Part shown: piece after piece, positions 46,717-57,745 of the stretch | Numbering within the stretch: position 1 is the first letter of the stretch | How the letters are laid out: the number at the start of each line of letters is the position of its first letter | Notes under the pieces: generated by a model | What the model was told of the DNA's origin: nothing | The model's database searches: none | What the model saw: only the letters and a program-made list of their open reading frames with translations | Position numbers and translations under genes: made by a program | NCBI GenBank assembly: GCA_025403435.1 | Contig: CM046330.1 | Location: 19,676,239 to 19,740,238 of the forward strand | DNA: 64,000 bases | Source: Artocarpus heterophyllus | Lineage: Eukaryota > Streptophyta > Magnoliopsida > Rosales > Moraceae | Reading direction: 5' to 3'

Positions 46717-48407
46717 TGTTGGAATTAAAATATGAAACGCAGTGGAAGGAACGGATCGTTGACAAACAAAAATTTTTTGAAAACTTTGTTCATCGGGAAT
46801 AGATATATAATTTTAATTATAGAAAGCTTTAGGAATTTTTACTAACCTTTTGAAGACTATCAGGGTATCCTAGCTTTTCTCTTTGACATCACGATCTTCC
46901 AAACCAGGCCTCCACACCAATGAAAAGATGAGTGGGCGTCAAACTGCAAGAATGAATTTTCCTCACACTTTTCTGAATCTGCTATGTACTCAACACATGA
47001 GATAGCATAGCTTTTTCTTTAGAGAAGAACTCTCAGTTTTTATCTCTAAAAATTACGTGAATAATTCTCTTGAGATAACTGTTATCTCTCCTTTTTATAT
47101 ATGAGCCATTAGTAATTTTACTTTCCCTTTTCCTTTTCTTTTTCCTTTTTTTTTCTTCCGAATCACGTTAACGTGTAACATATATATATATATATATATG
47201 TTAAACCGAATCACAAAAAAAAAAAAAAGAAGGAAGGAAAGTTATGCTCAGTTAAATGTGACAACATTTATCACATTACATTATGTATCACAGAAAACAT
47301 TTTTCTATGCCACGTTAATAATTCAAGTGTGAAAAAATTAATTCAGAACTCAATAATTCTAAATTAAATATGTATAATTCATTCTATGTAAAAAATCCAA
47401 TATAGTGTTATAGAGGTGGTATTGGGGACCTATGGACCAATAACCCAAGCTCCAATAAATTTGACATTTAATCAAACTCTTTAATTAATGTGCTAAATTT
47501 ATTAGTTTCAGTGTTACTCCACTAAAAAACTGGAACTGAACTCTTGAGATTATAGTGAAATTACTCAAAGAAAATTAGCGAGTAATCCATTGATATAATC
47601 ATTACATATAAGTCAGTCCTCCATAAATAGTTCATAATAAGAGCTAGGTTTAATTTCTGTTTGCCTTTCTTATTACATCTTTATCCTTGAGTTCTAATAA
47701 TTCTCTAATGAACAATTAATTCATAATCTTATTATGAACGAGCGCTCTACTGTTCAAATCTTGAATTATCATTTAAGAGAACTATTTTTCTAACTTCCAT
47801 AGGGAAGGAATGGATTCTATATCTGTATAATATTATTCCCAATCATTTATTACTTTATGTTTCCAAGATGCTAAGTTATAATCTGTGCTTAGACAAATCT
47901 TACCATGTAAGTCAAAAAACATAATGTCATAAATAGGAGTCTAATAAATACTCAGGATTAAGACTGTCAAATATATGATCATCATAGTGATAAATTTGAA
48001 TACTCTATTTGTAACGGATGATTATTAGAGATTTATAATTTATCTGGTCCAGTCCTATATAATCTCATTATATAAAGTACCTCTAATCCAATGTCTTTAC
48101 ATTAATAGTCCGGATAATGACTATTTCATTTTTGATGAGATTGGACCGTACTTGTAATTTTTAATTAAATATCCCAAACTTTAATTAATTATTACAGACT
48201 ATTTAGATTATTATTTATAAATTTTATCCCTAATCAAATAACACTTATATGCTAAATTTATAGTCACATAAATAATCATGGAATTTTCTTGATGTTTTTA
48301 AATGTATTCATAATACATATAATCAACCAAAATAATCATAAATGTCATTTTATTTATTTATTAACAATATGTACAATGTCACAGCTTTTAGGGCACCAAA
48401 CCCAACA
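46717..48407 (-). repeat. Solo LTR (family G), perfect target duplication
   Basis: This 1691 bp LTR runs from TGTTGGAATTAAAATATG to GGCACCAAACCCAACA, flanked on both sides by ATATT (46712-46716, 48408-48412). On the minus strand it starts TGTTGGGTTTGGTGCCCTAA, a common start for plant copia LTRs, and has ATATATAAAAAGGAG (TATA) near 47090-47104. The general layout resembles family A, but the sequence is different. There is no internal region. It is the only insertion in this part of the window. Confidence 0.93.
47093..47103 (-). promoter_or_regulatory. TATA box of solo LTR G
   Basis: ATATATAAAAAGG on the minus strand, at a position consistent with a U3 promoter. Confidence 0.5.
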
Positions 48408-48412
48408 ATATT

Positions 48413-51400
48413 ATATATATATATGTGTGTATGTGTATGTATGCGTGTATGTTTGTATGTATGTTCCCTTAATGTTATAATTAATATCATAGAAATAATT
48501 AATTATAATTTGTCAAGCTTGAACCGCACTAGATGTAGCTATAGTCGAATTATATATATTAATAGTTCTCTAAAAAAAAAAAGGAACTAGTTGTTTTCTT
48601 GACCTCGTAAATTTGTATTCCGTACAAAAAAAATGAGGGCATCCTTTATAAACCTGACAAGGCAACAAAGAGAAATTCCAAAAAAAAAAGGGCACTTTCC
48701 TTAAAATTTAAAAAAAGAAAGGCACCTTTTTTGGATAAGGTTCAATATTGATCATAAATTAACCATATCTATATATATAAAACCATATTATGTAGGTGGT
48801 GTTCTTTTAAATGTCCGCATCAAAGAACGATCAACTTTTTTGTTACAAATAAAATTAGAAATACAATGACGACTTGTTTGGTTTGCGGTAAAAGGTTAGC
48901 CTAGGATGCGTCTTATATCTCAATTTCTTTTAAGAGTTATTCTATATATATATATGTTTTATAAATCCCAAAGACCAAGTCATGACTTGCGCCCAATACT
49001 AAAAGTTTGATTTTATCAATTTTCTAATGTAATGATTATTCTCCTCCTTTTTAATTTTATTTATCTTTTCAAGCTATGCGATAAAAGCGTCCTTGTTGCT
49101 CTGTAGGTTTTGTATCCCAATTGAGTTTGATAATCGCTTCCTTTAGAACTACTAGTCAGTCAAGTTGCCAATTTAATTAGAGACCACCCAGAAAGAATTT
49201 AGAACTACAAAGAAACATATATTAGAGATTAAGGTCACAAAATCTTAATTATGTGATAAATTAACCAATCATGAAATCGTACTTACGCCGCGATGTATAC
49301 AGAGATAGGAGCCAATATATGCCCAGTGGGGGCTTAAGCCTCCAGTCACCTTTTTTTCTTTGAAATGTTTATGTATGTATGTATGTATGTATGTATGTAT
49401 ATATGCATGTATTATTGCATTGTTAGTAACTACCCCACTCAAATACAGAAATAACAACTCTCACTCAAATATAGCCTTCAAATTCTGCTGAGTCTTGCGA
49501 AGAATCGACTGTACTGGGAAGTCAATTTATAAATGACAATTTACTTGTATCCATTGAAAAAGACATGTTTAATAGCCTTGATAATGGAGCTAGTATGAAA
49601 TATTTTCAAAGCATAGAAACCCGTCGAGGACAATTTTAGTGCATTAATATATACTGATTTTGATTAAAATTTTGTTTTAGTTATTAGCCCCACTGACAAC
49701 AATTTCTGGCTCCATCCTTGAATGTATATATTTAGTTATTTAAGAAAATTTACCAAGTATTTTAAAAAAATAGTACCGAAAAACTTTTCAAAGATAGTAC
49801 TCATTTGTACCACCACACAACGGTGCTTAGCGATTTTTCTTTTCTTGGTATCCAGCAACATCAATGCATTACCAACAATGCAAGGGCTATTTTAGTCCCT
49901 TTTTTGGCCATGTGGCAATTATAATCCATTGCCATAAGCAACCGGGTCAGTACTAATAAAAGAAATCTGGCTGTCTTGGCAACCTAATAAATTGCCCCTC
50001 GAATATGCAAATTCTAAACGGTGCATAAAATCCAAGAGAAAAAAATTGGGGGCATACAACTTATTAAAGTTTTGATGGTCTCCTAAACCCTAATTGTGCC
50101 TTGTTTTGTTTTGTCGCCCTAAAACCCATTCAACATTCATTCACCGTTTTGACAAGCCGTTTAAGAAAGAGACCACAAAAAGACGCATAAGCAAAAGGCT
50201 CTTTCAAACAACGATACAAGCCGAATCTTTGGCCTCAGATTCTATTAAGTTCTATTTTCATGCACTTATGAGAGACTCCGCTTACCTCATCAATCACGGG
50301 TCTCACGAGATCACAGCCGTCCATTTTCATTTGAGTGAAAAAAAAGAAAAAAAAGAAACAAGATCTCTCCGCAGAGACTAGTCATCCTAACTCGTCTGAT
50401 GTGGGCCAAGCGTGTTTGCCACTTTCCCCAACAAAGCGTGGGCTTTGGCGCGTGCGTTCACTCTCCACCTCCCAGTTCCCCACTTACCCCCAACGGCCAA
50501 TGGCTATGTCGCAAGTAAAAAAATAATTTTTGATTATTATTTTTTTCTTTTTTATTATTAAATAAAAAGAGAAACGGAATTACTTACATGCCCTTTTCAT
50601 CCGAATTTACTGTATTTGATCAGATGCTAACAATTAACAAACCCACGCTTAACATGATAAGTACGGCTAATTATTGCATTATAGTGTTAATATACAGTGA
50701 AGGAGAGAGCGAAAGAAAAAGCCATACTTTTGAGTTTTGATTTATTTGTTCATTTTTTTCCTTTTTAATTAGACTTATAATATACGCTTCTTGTCTTCTT
50801 ACCTTAAATAAATTTTCATCAAAAAAATGAATAAATTTTTTACGCGTTTTTTTTAAAAGAAAATCTGTTGATACATTTGTCTTATAAAATTACAGTCTGG
50901 CCGTGTGATAATGCTTTACTTTTACTTCTTCATTTTGTGGGTAACACTGTTATTACGGCTATTAGTTATCTGTATGATTATTTTAAACTGAAAATAACAT
51001 ACACTATTGAAGTTCAACTTCTATTCTCTGAAAATACGCCTACTACGGCGAGCTCTATACTCTAAGATTGACTGCCTGAAATTTTATTCTAAAGGTAAAA
51101 GATTAAAAAAATATATTTTTTTGTTGCAAAATCCAGTTTTTGTTTTTTTAGATTGGAATTTTATTTTAAACGTGAAAGATTATTTGTTTCCTTAAAAAAA
51201 AAAACAATTTTAAGCAGAAAACCTGACTTCTAGAGACGCGAAAATAGATTCCCATAAGATATATAATTCATTGTAACAAATTTATGTAACCATTGAACAT
51301 TTTATCCACATGAAAAATGGAAAAACAAATCGAACAAAAAAATCTATAAAAATAAAATTTGGCTTCATAATAATATACTAAAACTAATAAATGTGCTTTC

Positions 51401-51551
51401 ACTGTACCGAGGTCTTCCCCGGGCTATAACTTTCTGTTTCGCATCTGCAAAAATAATAAATTAAAAATAATAATAACTGGGGATTTTGGACAACTATCAA
51501 TGACGTGTAATAGCGGCAGGCTTTGTTTGCTTTAAGAATTATCCCACAGAT
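48413..51551. other. AT-rich intergenic DNA
   Basis: No gene is convincingly supported. It includes microsatellites: TATG/TG at 48410-48470 and (TATG)n at 49370-49400. A 95-codon frame at 50094-50381 has no recognisable domain and ends in a lysine-rich low-complexity tail; the adjoining 50385-50520 is comparatively GC-rich. The 50.0-50.5 kb stretch could be a decayed exon or promoter, but nothing decides. Confidence 0.45.
49368..49412. repeat. (TATG)n microsatellite
   Basis: About eight copies of the tetranucleotide TATG, then a TATATGCATG variant. Confidence 0.9.
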
Positions 51552-52366
51552 TAGAGACGTCGAATGATGGGCTAGTTCGGCCTAGCTTAGCTCATTTAAT
51601 TTAGGCCTAAATATATTTTGTGTTGTATTTAAGCATATTTATTTATTTATTATGTTATATTAGGTCTGAACCTAGTTAATTTTTGTGACGTAAAGCTCAG
51701 CCCATGGCCCATGTATTAATGGATCATGCACATAAAATGCTTAAGCCTTACTTATACTCGGATCGATGTTCGTACTTTTTGTTGTATTTTTAGTTCTTAA
51801 TGTATCATCTCTGTCTAATATTAAATTTACAAAAAAATGAAAATACTAGATTGTAACAAAAGAAAGTAGTTATTGATAAAAAAAAATCTTTTTATAAAGA
51901 CAACAACATTGCAGAATCTTATATAGTGTGGTTCTATATTTAGTTTTTCATATAAATCAAAGAGGGTAAGTATATATTAGCAATTAATGTTTTACCAACA
52001 ACAAACAATCTATTTGATCTTTTTTTAAATCAAATCTATTAAAAATTTAGAACTTCTTTATAAAAACAATATTTATAAAATATAAAAGAAATTAATAAAA
52101 ATTAGTTTTACATTCTATATTTTAATCATACTCATAATTAGACCCAAATTGTGCTTTTACGGTGCACATTCTCGTGCTCATGTCAAGCCTTTATTGTGTT
52201 GTATCCTTAACATGCTTCACACCCAAGATTTACACCAAGCCTAGCCCATTTAATAAGCGGAATAGGTTAAGTCTATTTAATAATCATGTCGTGCCGTGTC
52301 GTGCCTTCTTTTTAACCTGTTGTGTTTGTGCCGGCCCATTAAACCCGGCCCGTTTTGACATCTCCA
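51552..52366. mobile_element. Non-autonomous hAT-like element upstream of the WRC gene
   Basis: The left end TAGAGACGTCGAATGATGGG and the inverted right end TGGAGATGTCAAAACGGGCC are similar to each other and to the left end of the hAT at 35622 (TAGAGATGCAACAATGGGCC). Subterminal GGCCCATT, GGCCCG and TCGTGCCGTG words occur near both ends. Flanking octamers CCACAGAT and TCATAGAG agree at 5 of 8 positions, so the duplication is decayed at best. No coding sequence. Its right end is about 440 bp before the start codon of the WRC gene. Confidence 0.5.
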
Positions 52367-52499
52367 TCATAGAGGGTGTGGGGTGTAAAAAAAAAGAAGA
52401 CATGGGGACAAAATCGTAAAATGAAAAAATAGAAGGCCCAAAGTCAAAAAGGAAACAAATATCCAAGGCCGAAAAGCAACGGAAAAGTTAATAAAAAAA

Positions 52500-52808
52500 C
52501 CTCCTCCTTCTGATTATCGAGTTCTGTGATATTTGCAAACCCGCTCTCCTCTTCCCCACCCCATCCCTACTCTCTCTCTCCATTTCTCTCTCTACACAGA
52601 AAGAAAGCGCGAGAAAAAATAGTTACTAGAGAAAAATCCCCAAACTGCCAAAAACCCTAGTTGAGAAAAATTAATATTCGTAGCCGAGAAGAGAAACCAC
52701 GAAGAAACAGTAGTTGATTTTCTCGTGGGTTCGATCGATCTAGAGAGAAGCACAAGGAGGAAGAAAAAAAAATCCATTATCGTCTGATTTTGAGCGTCAA
52801 AGAAGAAG
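52500..52808 (+). promoter_or_regulatory. Core promoter and 5' UTR of the WRC gene
   Basis: A pyrimidine-rich stretch (52540-52600, CTCTCTCTCTCC type) precedes a purine-rich leader. No clear TATA box is seen, so a TATA-less, pyrimidine-patch promoter is likely. A telo-box, AAACCCTAG, lies at 52652-52660 and is typical of plant genes active in dividing cells. The transcription start is not determined. Confidence 0.5.
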
Positions 52809-54261
52809 ATGAGGATCAGAAAGAACGCGAAGGTTTCTCTAGTGCTGATGACGTGCTCTAGCTCAACCTCCTCTTCGCACGCTTCAGCTCTCGAGGGCGT
52901 TCTGCAGACGCACGTGTGCCAGCTCAACCAGTCTCCCTGGGATGTGATTCCTTTCTCCCACGACTCTCTCCCCCTGGTTAGGTTTTCTTTTTCTTTTCAT
53001 TTTTGCCCCTTTTCTCTCTTTTCATTTCTAACAGATCTCTCTTCTTTTTCTCTCCCAACAACTAAGGTTTTTCGTATTTGCAAATCTCCTCTCTTTATTT
53101 TCCCCACATTATCATCATTAGGGTTCTTTCTTGTTACTCTTTAACCCTAAATCTTTTCTAGGTTGAATGGCTTCTTCTTTTCGTAATGTTATTTTCTTTT
53201 ATTTTGTCGTCTGGGTTTGGTTTATTTATTATTATTGTTATTATTTTGCTTTCGCAGACTGGCGAAGATTTTAATAGCCGCTTCATGGCAAATAATAATG
53301 GGCAATGCTTGGGCGACGCCATTGTAGCTGTCGAGAGGTACATAAATTACTTCGCCTAGGGTTTCGATTTCCTCGTCAAGATTTAGTTAAGGAATGCTTC
53401 TCTTAATTGTTTGGAAAATTTCATGGGTTGACTACATAATGTGTTTATAATAATATAATCTTGGTATGTGTATATGTACAAAATGCCCATTTCGTGATTG
53501 AAAATGTTCGTGTAATATATATGTGTATATATATCAGTACAGCGTCAATTATGGATGTCAGAGAAGATAACAAGCTGGCGATGAATAAGGTTGAGAACAA
53601 TGATGTTACGATTATCGTTAATGAGAAGTGCGACAAAATAAATAACAACATCAGCAAAAACGACACGAAGAAGGTCGCGAACGACAGAGGATTGGCGAGA
53701 GGAAATAATATAGTAATGGGGCTGTGCCAGAAAAATGACGGAAAAGGATGGCAATGCACGAGGGAAGCCACGGAAGGCTACAATTTTTGCGAGCACCATT
53801 TGTCCCTCTTTAGGTCTCACAATAACAGCACTAGCGCCACTACTAACAACGTTATTACTGTTGGTTCCAAGCAGAAACCCGTGGCGCCGACTCTCCGTCG
53901 CACCCGTGGCGCCGCCGCCGCGAAAAGATCGAATTCCTCAAGTTCAAAGCCTTACGAATTCTATTATTATTCCGGGTTTGGCCCACTGTGGGGAAGAAAG
54001 CGAGGCAAGAGAGGAGATTCCGGGGGCAGAGGAGGAGGAGATGGTGGCAAAGCTGAAATCAAGGATGCCGTGGAGAATAGCAATTCATCGGAGAGAAGCA
54101 GGCCTCCGTCGTCTTCGATGACGACATCGCAAATCGATAATAATCGGGGATTCGATTACGTCGAGGACGAGGATGAGGAGGACGGCGTCGTAAGTGTGGA
54201 TAGTGGAAAGAAGCGGATGCGGAAGCCGGTCAAGGCCCGATCGCTGAAATCCCTAATGTAG
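52809..54261 (+). CDS. WRC-domain protein, three exons, 323 residues
   Basis: Exons are inferred at 52809-52976, 53258-53337 and 53538-54261; all introns are GT-AG and phases agree (972 coding bases). The start MRIRKNAKVS and the segment CQLNQSPWDV (residues 37-46) recall a small plant family of WRC proteins. The WRC motif is at about residues 146-170: C-x9-C-x10-C-x2-H within GLCQKNDGKGWQC and FCEHHL, the zinc-binding, DNA-contacting module also present in growth-regulating factors. No QLQ domain is present, so it is not a GRF. After it come YEFYYYSGFGPLWGRKRG, a glycine/arginine-rich stretch, an acidic run (EDEDEED) and the basic end KRMRKPVKARSLKSLM, a likely nuclear signal. The protein is presumably nuclear and DNA-binding; its targets are unknown. 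Exon 3 is GC-richer than the surroundings, as expected for a host gene. Confidence 0.85.
52977..53257 (+). other. Intron 1 of the WRC gene
   Basis: Donor CCCCTG|GTTAGG, acceptor TTTCGCAG|ACTGG. T-rich interior of 281 bp. Exon phase 0. Confidence 0.75.
53338..53537 (+). other. Intron 2 of the WRC gene
   Basis: Donor GTCGAGAG|GTACAT, acceptor TATATATATCAG|TACAGC. 200 bp, AT-rich. The split codon is AG|T (serine). Confidence 0.75.
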
Positions 54262-54540
54262 ATCAATTGCTATGGAATTTTTTATTTTATTTTATTTTAT
54301 TTTTGGGTTTGTTAGAAATGTCGAACATTGTAATGGGTTCTTTTGTGTTAGAATGAATGTATTGAAATTATCGATTTTTTTAGGAAGAAATTATCTTTTG
54401 TTTTCGTGTTGTTATTGTTATTATTTTTCTTTTTTTCCCCGAGAGGGGCGTTTAGGGTTAGGGAAATTTTGAGAATGATTTTTGTTTGAATATTTTCATT
54501 CGCGTTTTGTTGTTGGTGACATTAGAGCGTCCTCCGGAAC
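54262..54540 (+). other. Probable 3' UTR of the WRC gene
   Basis: T-rich sequence follows the stop TAG. An AATGTATTG block near 54355 could act in polyadenylation. There is no hard boundary. Confidence 0.45.
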
Positions 54541-54858
54541 ATTGACAGTGTGAGAAACTCTTGGGTGTGGTTCAGGCAGACTGAAAAGGAAGGGAAAGGG
54601 TAGGATTGTAATATCATCTGCCCATCGTTTTGGGTTTGAAAGGAAAGTGTACAATAGTGACTTCAGTTACTTTACAAATCGCATTTAACTTTTTAGGCTA
54701 GTTGATGGGGTGATATATGATCCTTTATGTTTTGTTTTGTTTTTTTATCCCCTCTCTCTGAAGATGATCGTTTTGATTAATAATTTCTGTTTAGAAAATT
54801 GATTAGAGAACATTTTTTTAGGAGGAGTTCATGAATCTATACTACGTTGGTGCACTGA

Positions 54859-54923
54859 GTTGTGAAAATCGAAATGGAGTTTTATAAGTGGTACTTTCAA
54901 TTTTCACAACTCCATTTCGATTT
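54859..54923. repeat. Inverted repeat downstream of the WRC gene
   Basis: GTTGTGAAAAT (54859) pairs with ATTTTCACAAC (54900), and AAATCGAAATGGAG (54866) pairs with CTCCATTTCGATTT (54910). The two pairings overlap and exclude each other, so two alternative hairpins are possible. Confidence 0.75.
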
Positions 54924-56329
54924 GGTTTTTTTTTTTTTGGTGGAGATTTCGGCAGTCACAAATGACCCTTTTGAATACTTTGGTAGGGAAGATAGTGAAT
55001 ATTTGAAAACAGTTTTGTGAGATATGTGGGCGGCTATTGGTGCTTACTGTCTGTTTGCTAAGAGGATGAGAAATAAGAAGAATTTAGAGAATTGAAGGGA
55101 AAAAAAATTGGAAGAGCAAAGCGGTTGTAGTAATCTTTTATGTTGAGTAGACAGATGTAGTTATTTATGAAATTACTATACTGTATTTTTATATTTTTGT
55201 TAATAATTTATTTAGAGAGTAAAATAGTCTTTTTAATTTATTTAGAGGAATAAAATAATCTTTTTAAAATTTAAAGTAAAGGGATTGCTTAGATCGTTCC
55301 ATTGGTGGAAGGATCTAATTTAGTAGGTCAAGGGAGATCACATCCTTCTAGCTCTCCTCTCCCTCCTCATCTCCCTTCAACAAAACAAAGGATATGTCCT
55401 CTCCTTTCATCCCTCTCCCTCAAGTCCTCTTCACCCTCTATCTTTCCCTTCTACCAAAAAACAATGTTAGCTTTTGTAGAAGTGCCTATAAAACCCATAT
55501 AAGTACGTTGGACATTTATCTAAATCTTTATTAACATAAGTTAAATATGAAAACACATATAATTTAAGAGAGTTAAGAGTTAAATCACCACTTAAATTGA
55601 CAAATATTCACTCAACTCACTTTCTTACTATAGTGCATGGTCTATGTTACCTACTTAAAGACTCTCAATTAATTGATTTACTCTAGGCAAGATGGCTACT
55701 CCTTCACTTCTTAACTTCTTTTTCTTTTTTAAAAAGAGAGAGAGAGAGAGAGAATTCTTTGATAAGTATTAAAAAGTGATTCACTCAACGTGATAAATTT
55801 TAATTGTCAGATCAAATTTTAGGACAATATTTAATTGTTAGATCAAATTTGAATCATATTAGGTTAAACTGAGCAAGACAATTTAATAAAACTTAATTAC
55901 AATCCAACAGTTAAAAACTATGTCATAACACAAAGTATGACAATTTAACAAAACTTAATCAAAATTTTAGAGTTAAAAACTGTCATGACTATAGTTTTTT
56001 TTTTTTTCATACGCTATAAAAAAATCATCCAAGAAGAAAAGAAAAATTTAAACTAACTAAAAAGGTTAAGGTCTATGACCACTAAGTAAAATGACATAAA
56101 ATAAGGTGAGTCGATGCTTTAGTTGATGTTTTTTTTTTTAATTTTTGAAATAGAACCTTCTTTTTAATTAGCTTAAAACGTAAAGAGTACTGCTTTTCAA
56201 GGATCTCAACCAAAAAAAGGGGTCATTTGTATAAATCTTTTGAAACTTTGTATTTAAATTTTGTCACATATGTTGAAACTTATTATACCACTAAAAATAT
56301 CTTTGGTACGAATTTCTTTTCATATTTTA

Positions 56330-56750
56330 CCAAAATATTTTTTTTCTTCCTCAACAAAGTTACTTGGTCATCTGGTTCTGATGTTGAAATTGGCAATAAA
56401 AATATCATGGTAGGATATTTTTTTTTTAATATACCACTTGAATTTTTTTTTTCTCAACAAAAATAGCTGGTCACCTTAGACTTTGATCGTCGAAAGCTGG
56501 AGACAAACAATATATTGTAGGGATACCAAAATATTTTTTTCTCAACAAAGATAACTAGTCATCTTTAGCTCCGATTATATCGAAAGCCAATAGCAAAAAT
56601 ATATTTTCATATACTACCAAAATATATATTTTTTTCAACAAAGATAGTTGGTATCTTTGGCTCCAATTGTTAGAAGCTATCAACAAAAAAATTTTAAATA
56701 TTTTTTACATATCTCACCAGAATATTTTTTTAATGAATAGTCCATTTTGT
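56330..56750. repeat. Degenerate ~95 bp tandem repeat
   Basis: TCAACAAAGTTACTTGGTCATC, then TCAACAAAAATAGCTGGTC, TCAACAAAGATAACTAGTC and TCAACAAAGATAGTTGGTAT start at 56351, 56454, 56543 and 56635. Each is followed by a ...TCGAAAGC...AATATATTT...ACCAAAATATTTTT sequence. Four diverged copies. Confidence 0.7.
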
Positions 56751-57745
56751 TAAAAAATTAACAGACTACCATTATATTTTTTTCAAATCTGTTTTTCTTT
56801 TTACAATTTTGTCTCTCTTATAATTCTTATAGTCATCTTCGGGCTATGTTTTATTAAACAAAAAAAAAAAAAAATAGACAGTTTACTATTTCACAAACCT
56901 TAAGGTAGCTAGACTTCTAATAATAAGTGTCAGGGGTTTGGGACAACATGCATTCATTGAGAATTTGTATAAATAACCCTAACAAATACTCAATTAAAAT
57001 GATAATTTTTAACTTTCAAATAAATTTTAGGACAATTTTTAATTGTTAGATTAAATTTGAATCATATAAGATCGAACAGAGTATGACAATTCAATGGAAT
57101 ATGACAATTCAATGGAATCTAATTAAAATCTTAGAGTGAAAAACTGTATCATAATAGTCAAGATGTTTAGGAGAAGAGGTCAAATCATAAAAGTTTAAAC
57201 CGCTCAGTTACAGCATGTGAAACTTTATATTGTAGCATACTTTTTTTTCCTACTGTCGTATGTGAGAGCTTTACATCATTCCGGTTAGATTTCTAGAGTT
57301 CAAACTACTCTCCAAAACATCATAAGTAGGATTTTTCAATACTCTATTACAAAATTCTCCAAAAAGAAAAAAGAAAAGAAAAAGCAAAGTTTGAATTAAA
57401 AGAAAAGTTTGAAATAACTTAAGAGCCTAATATCAATGGCCACTTGGTGAAATGACGTTAAGTAACGTGAGGTGATGCTTAGGTTTGGGAGGACGCTCAA
57501 TCGCAGCATTGGCTTTTTTTTTTTTTTTTTTTTTTCAAGGCTTAAAAGGATTCTTTTCAATTTTTGGAGCGGACTTTTTGCCCCCTTCTTTTAATATGCT
57601 TAGAACGTAGAGAGTACTCCTTTCAACTAGAGAGACTGCCATATTTAACAAGAAAAATAGTAAAAATAGAACAAGGATTGCAATATTCTTAGCAGAAGAA
57701 GAATATTGTGAATATAACATAAAAATAAAATTAGCGTGCAATTAA

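Larger units (their letters stand above)
54541..57745. other. AT-rich intergenic DNA with degenerate repeats
   Basis: No gene is supported. Contents noted: an inverted repeat (54859-54923), a GA tract (55737-55752), a C/T-rich block at 55340-55450 resembling the interior of MITEs, a degenerate ~90-100 bp tandem repeat (56330-56750) and a poly-T run (57513-57535). Confidence 0.5.

Noticed and set aside
50094..50381. 95-codon frame that might be a small gene
   Set aside because: No recognisable motif, ends in a lysine-rich low-complexity run, no supporting start context. Mentioned in the spacer entry but not called.
52809..53144. 111-codon uninterrupted frame from the WRC start codon
   Set aside because: The frame continues into intron 1; the T-rich sequence after 52976, the GTTAGG donor and agreement of phases with exons 2 and 3 show the coding part ends at 52976.
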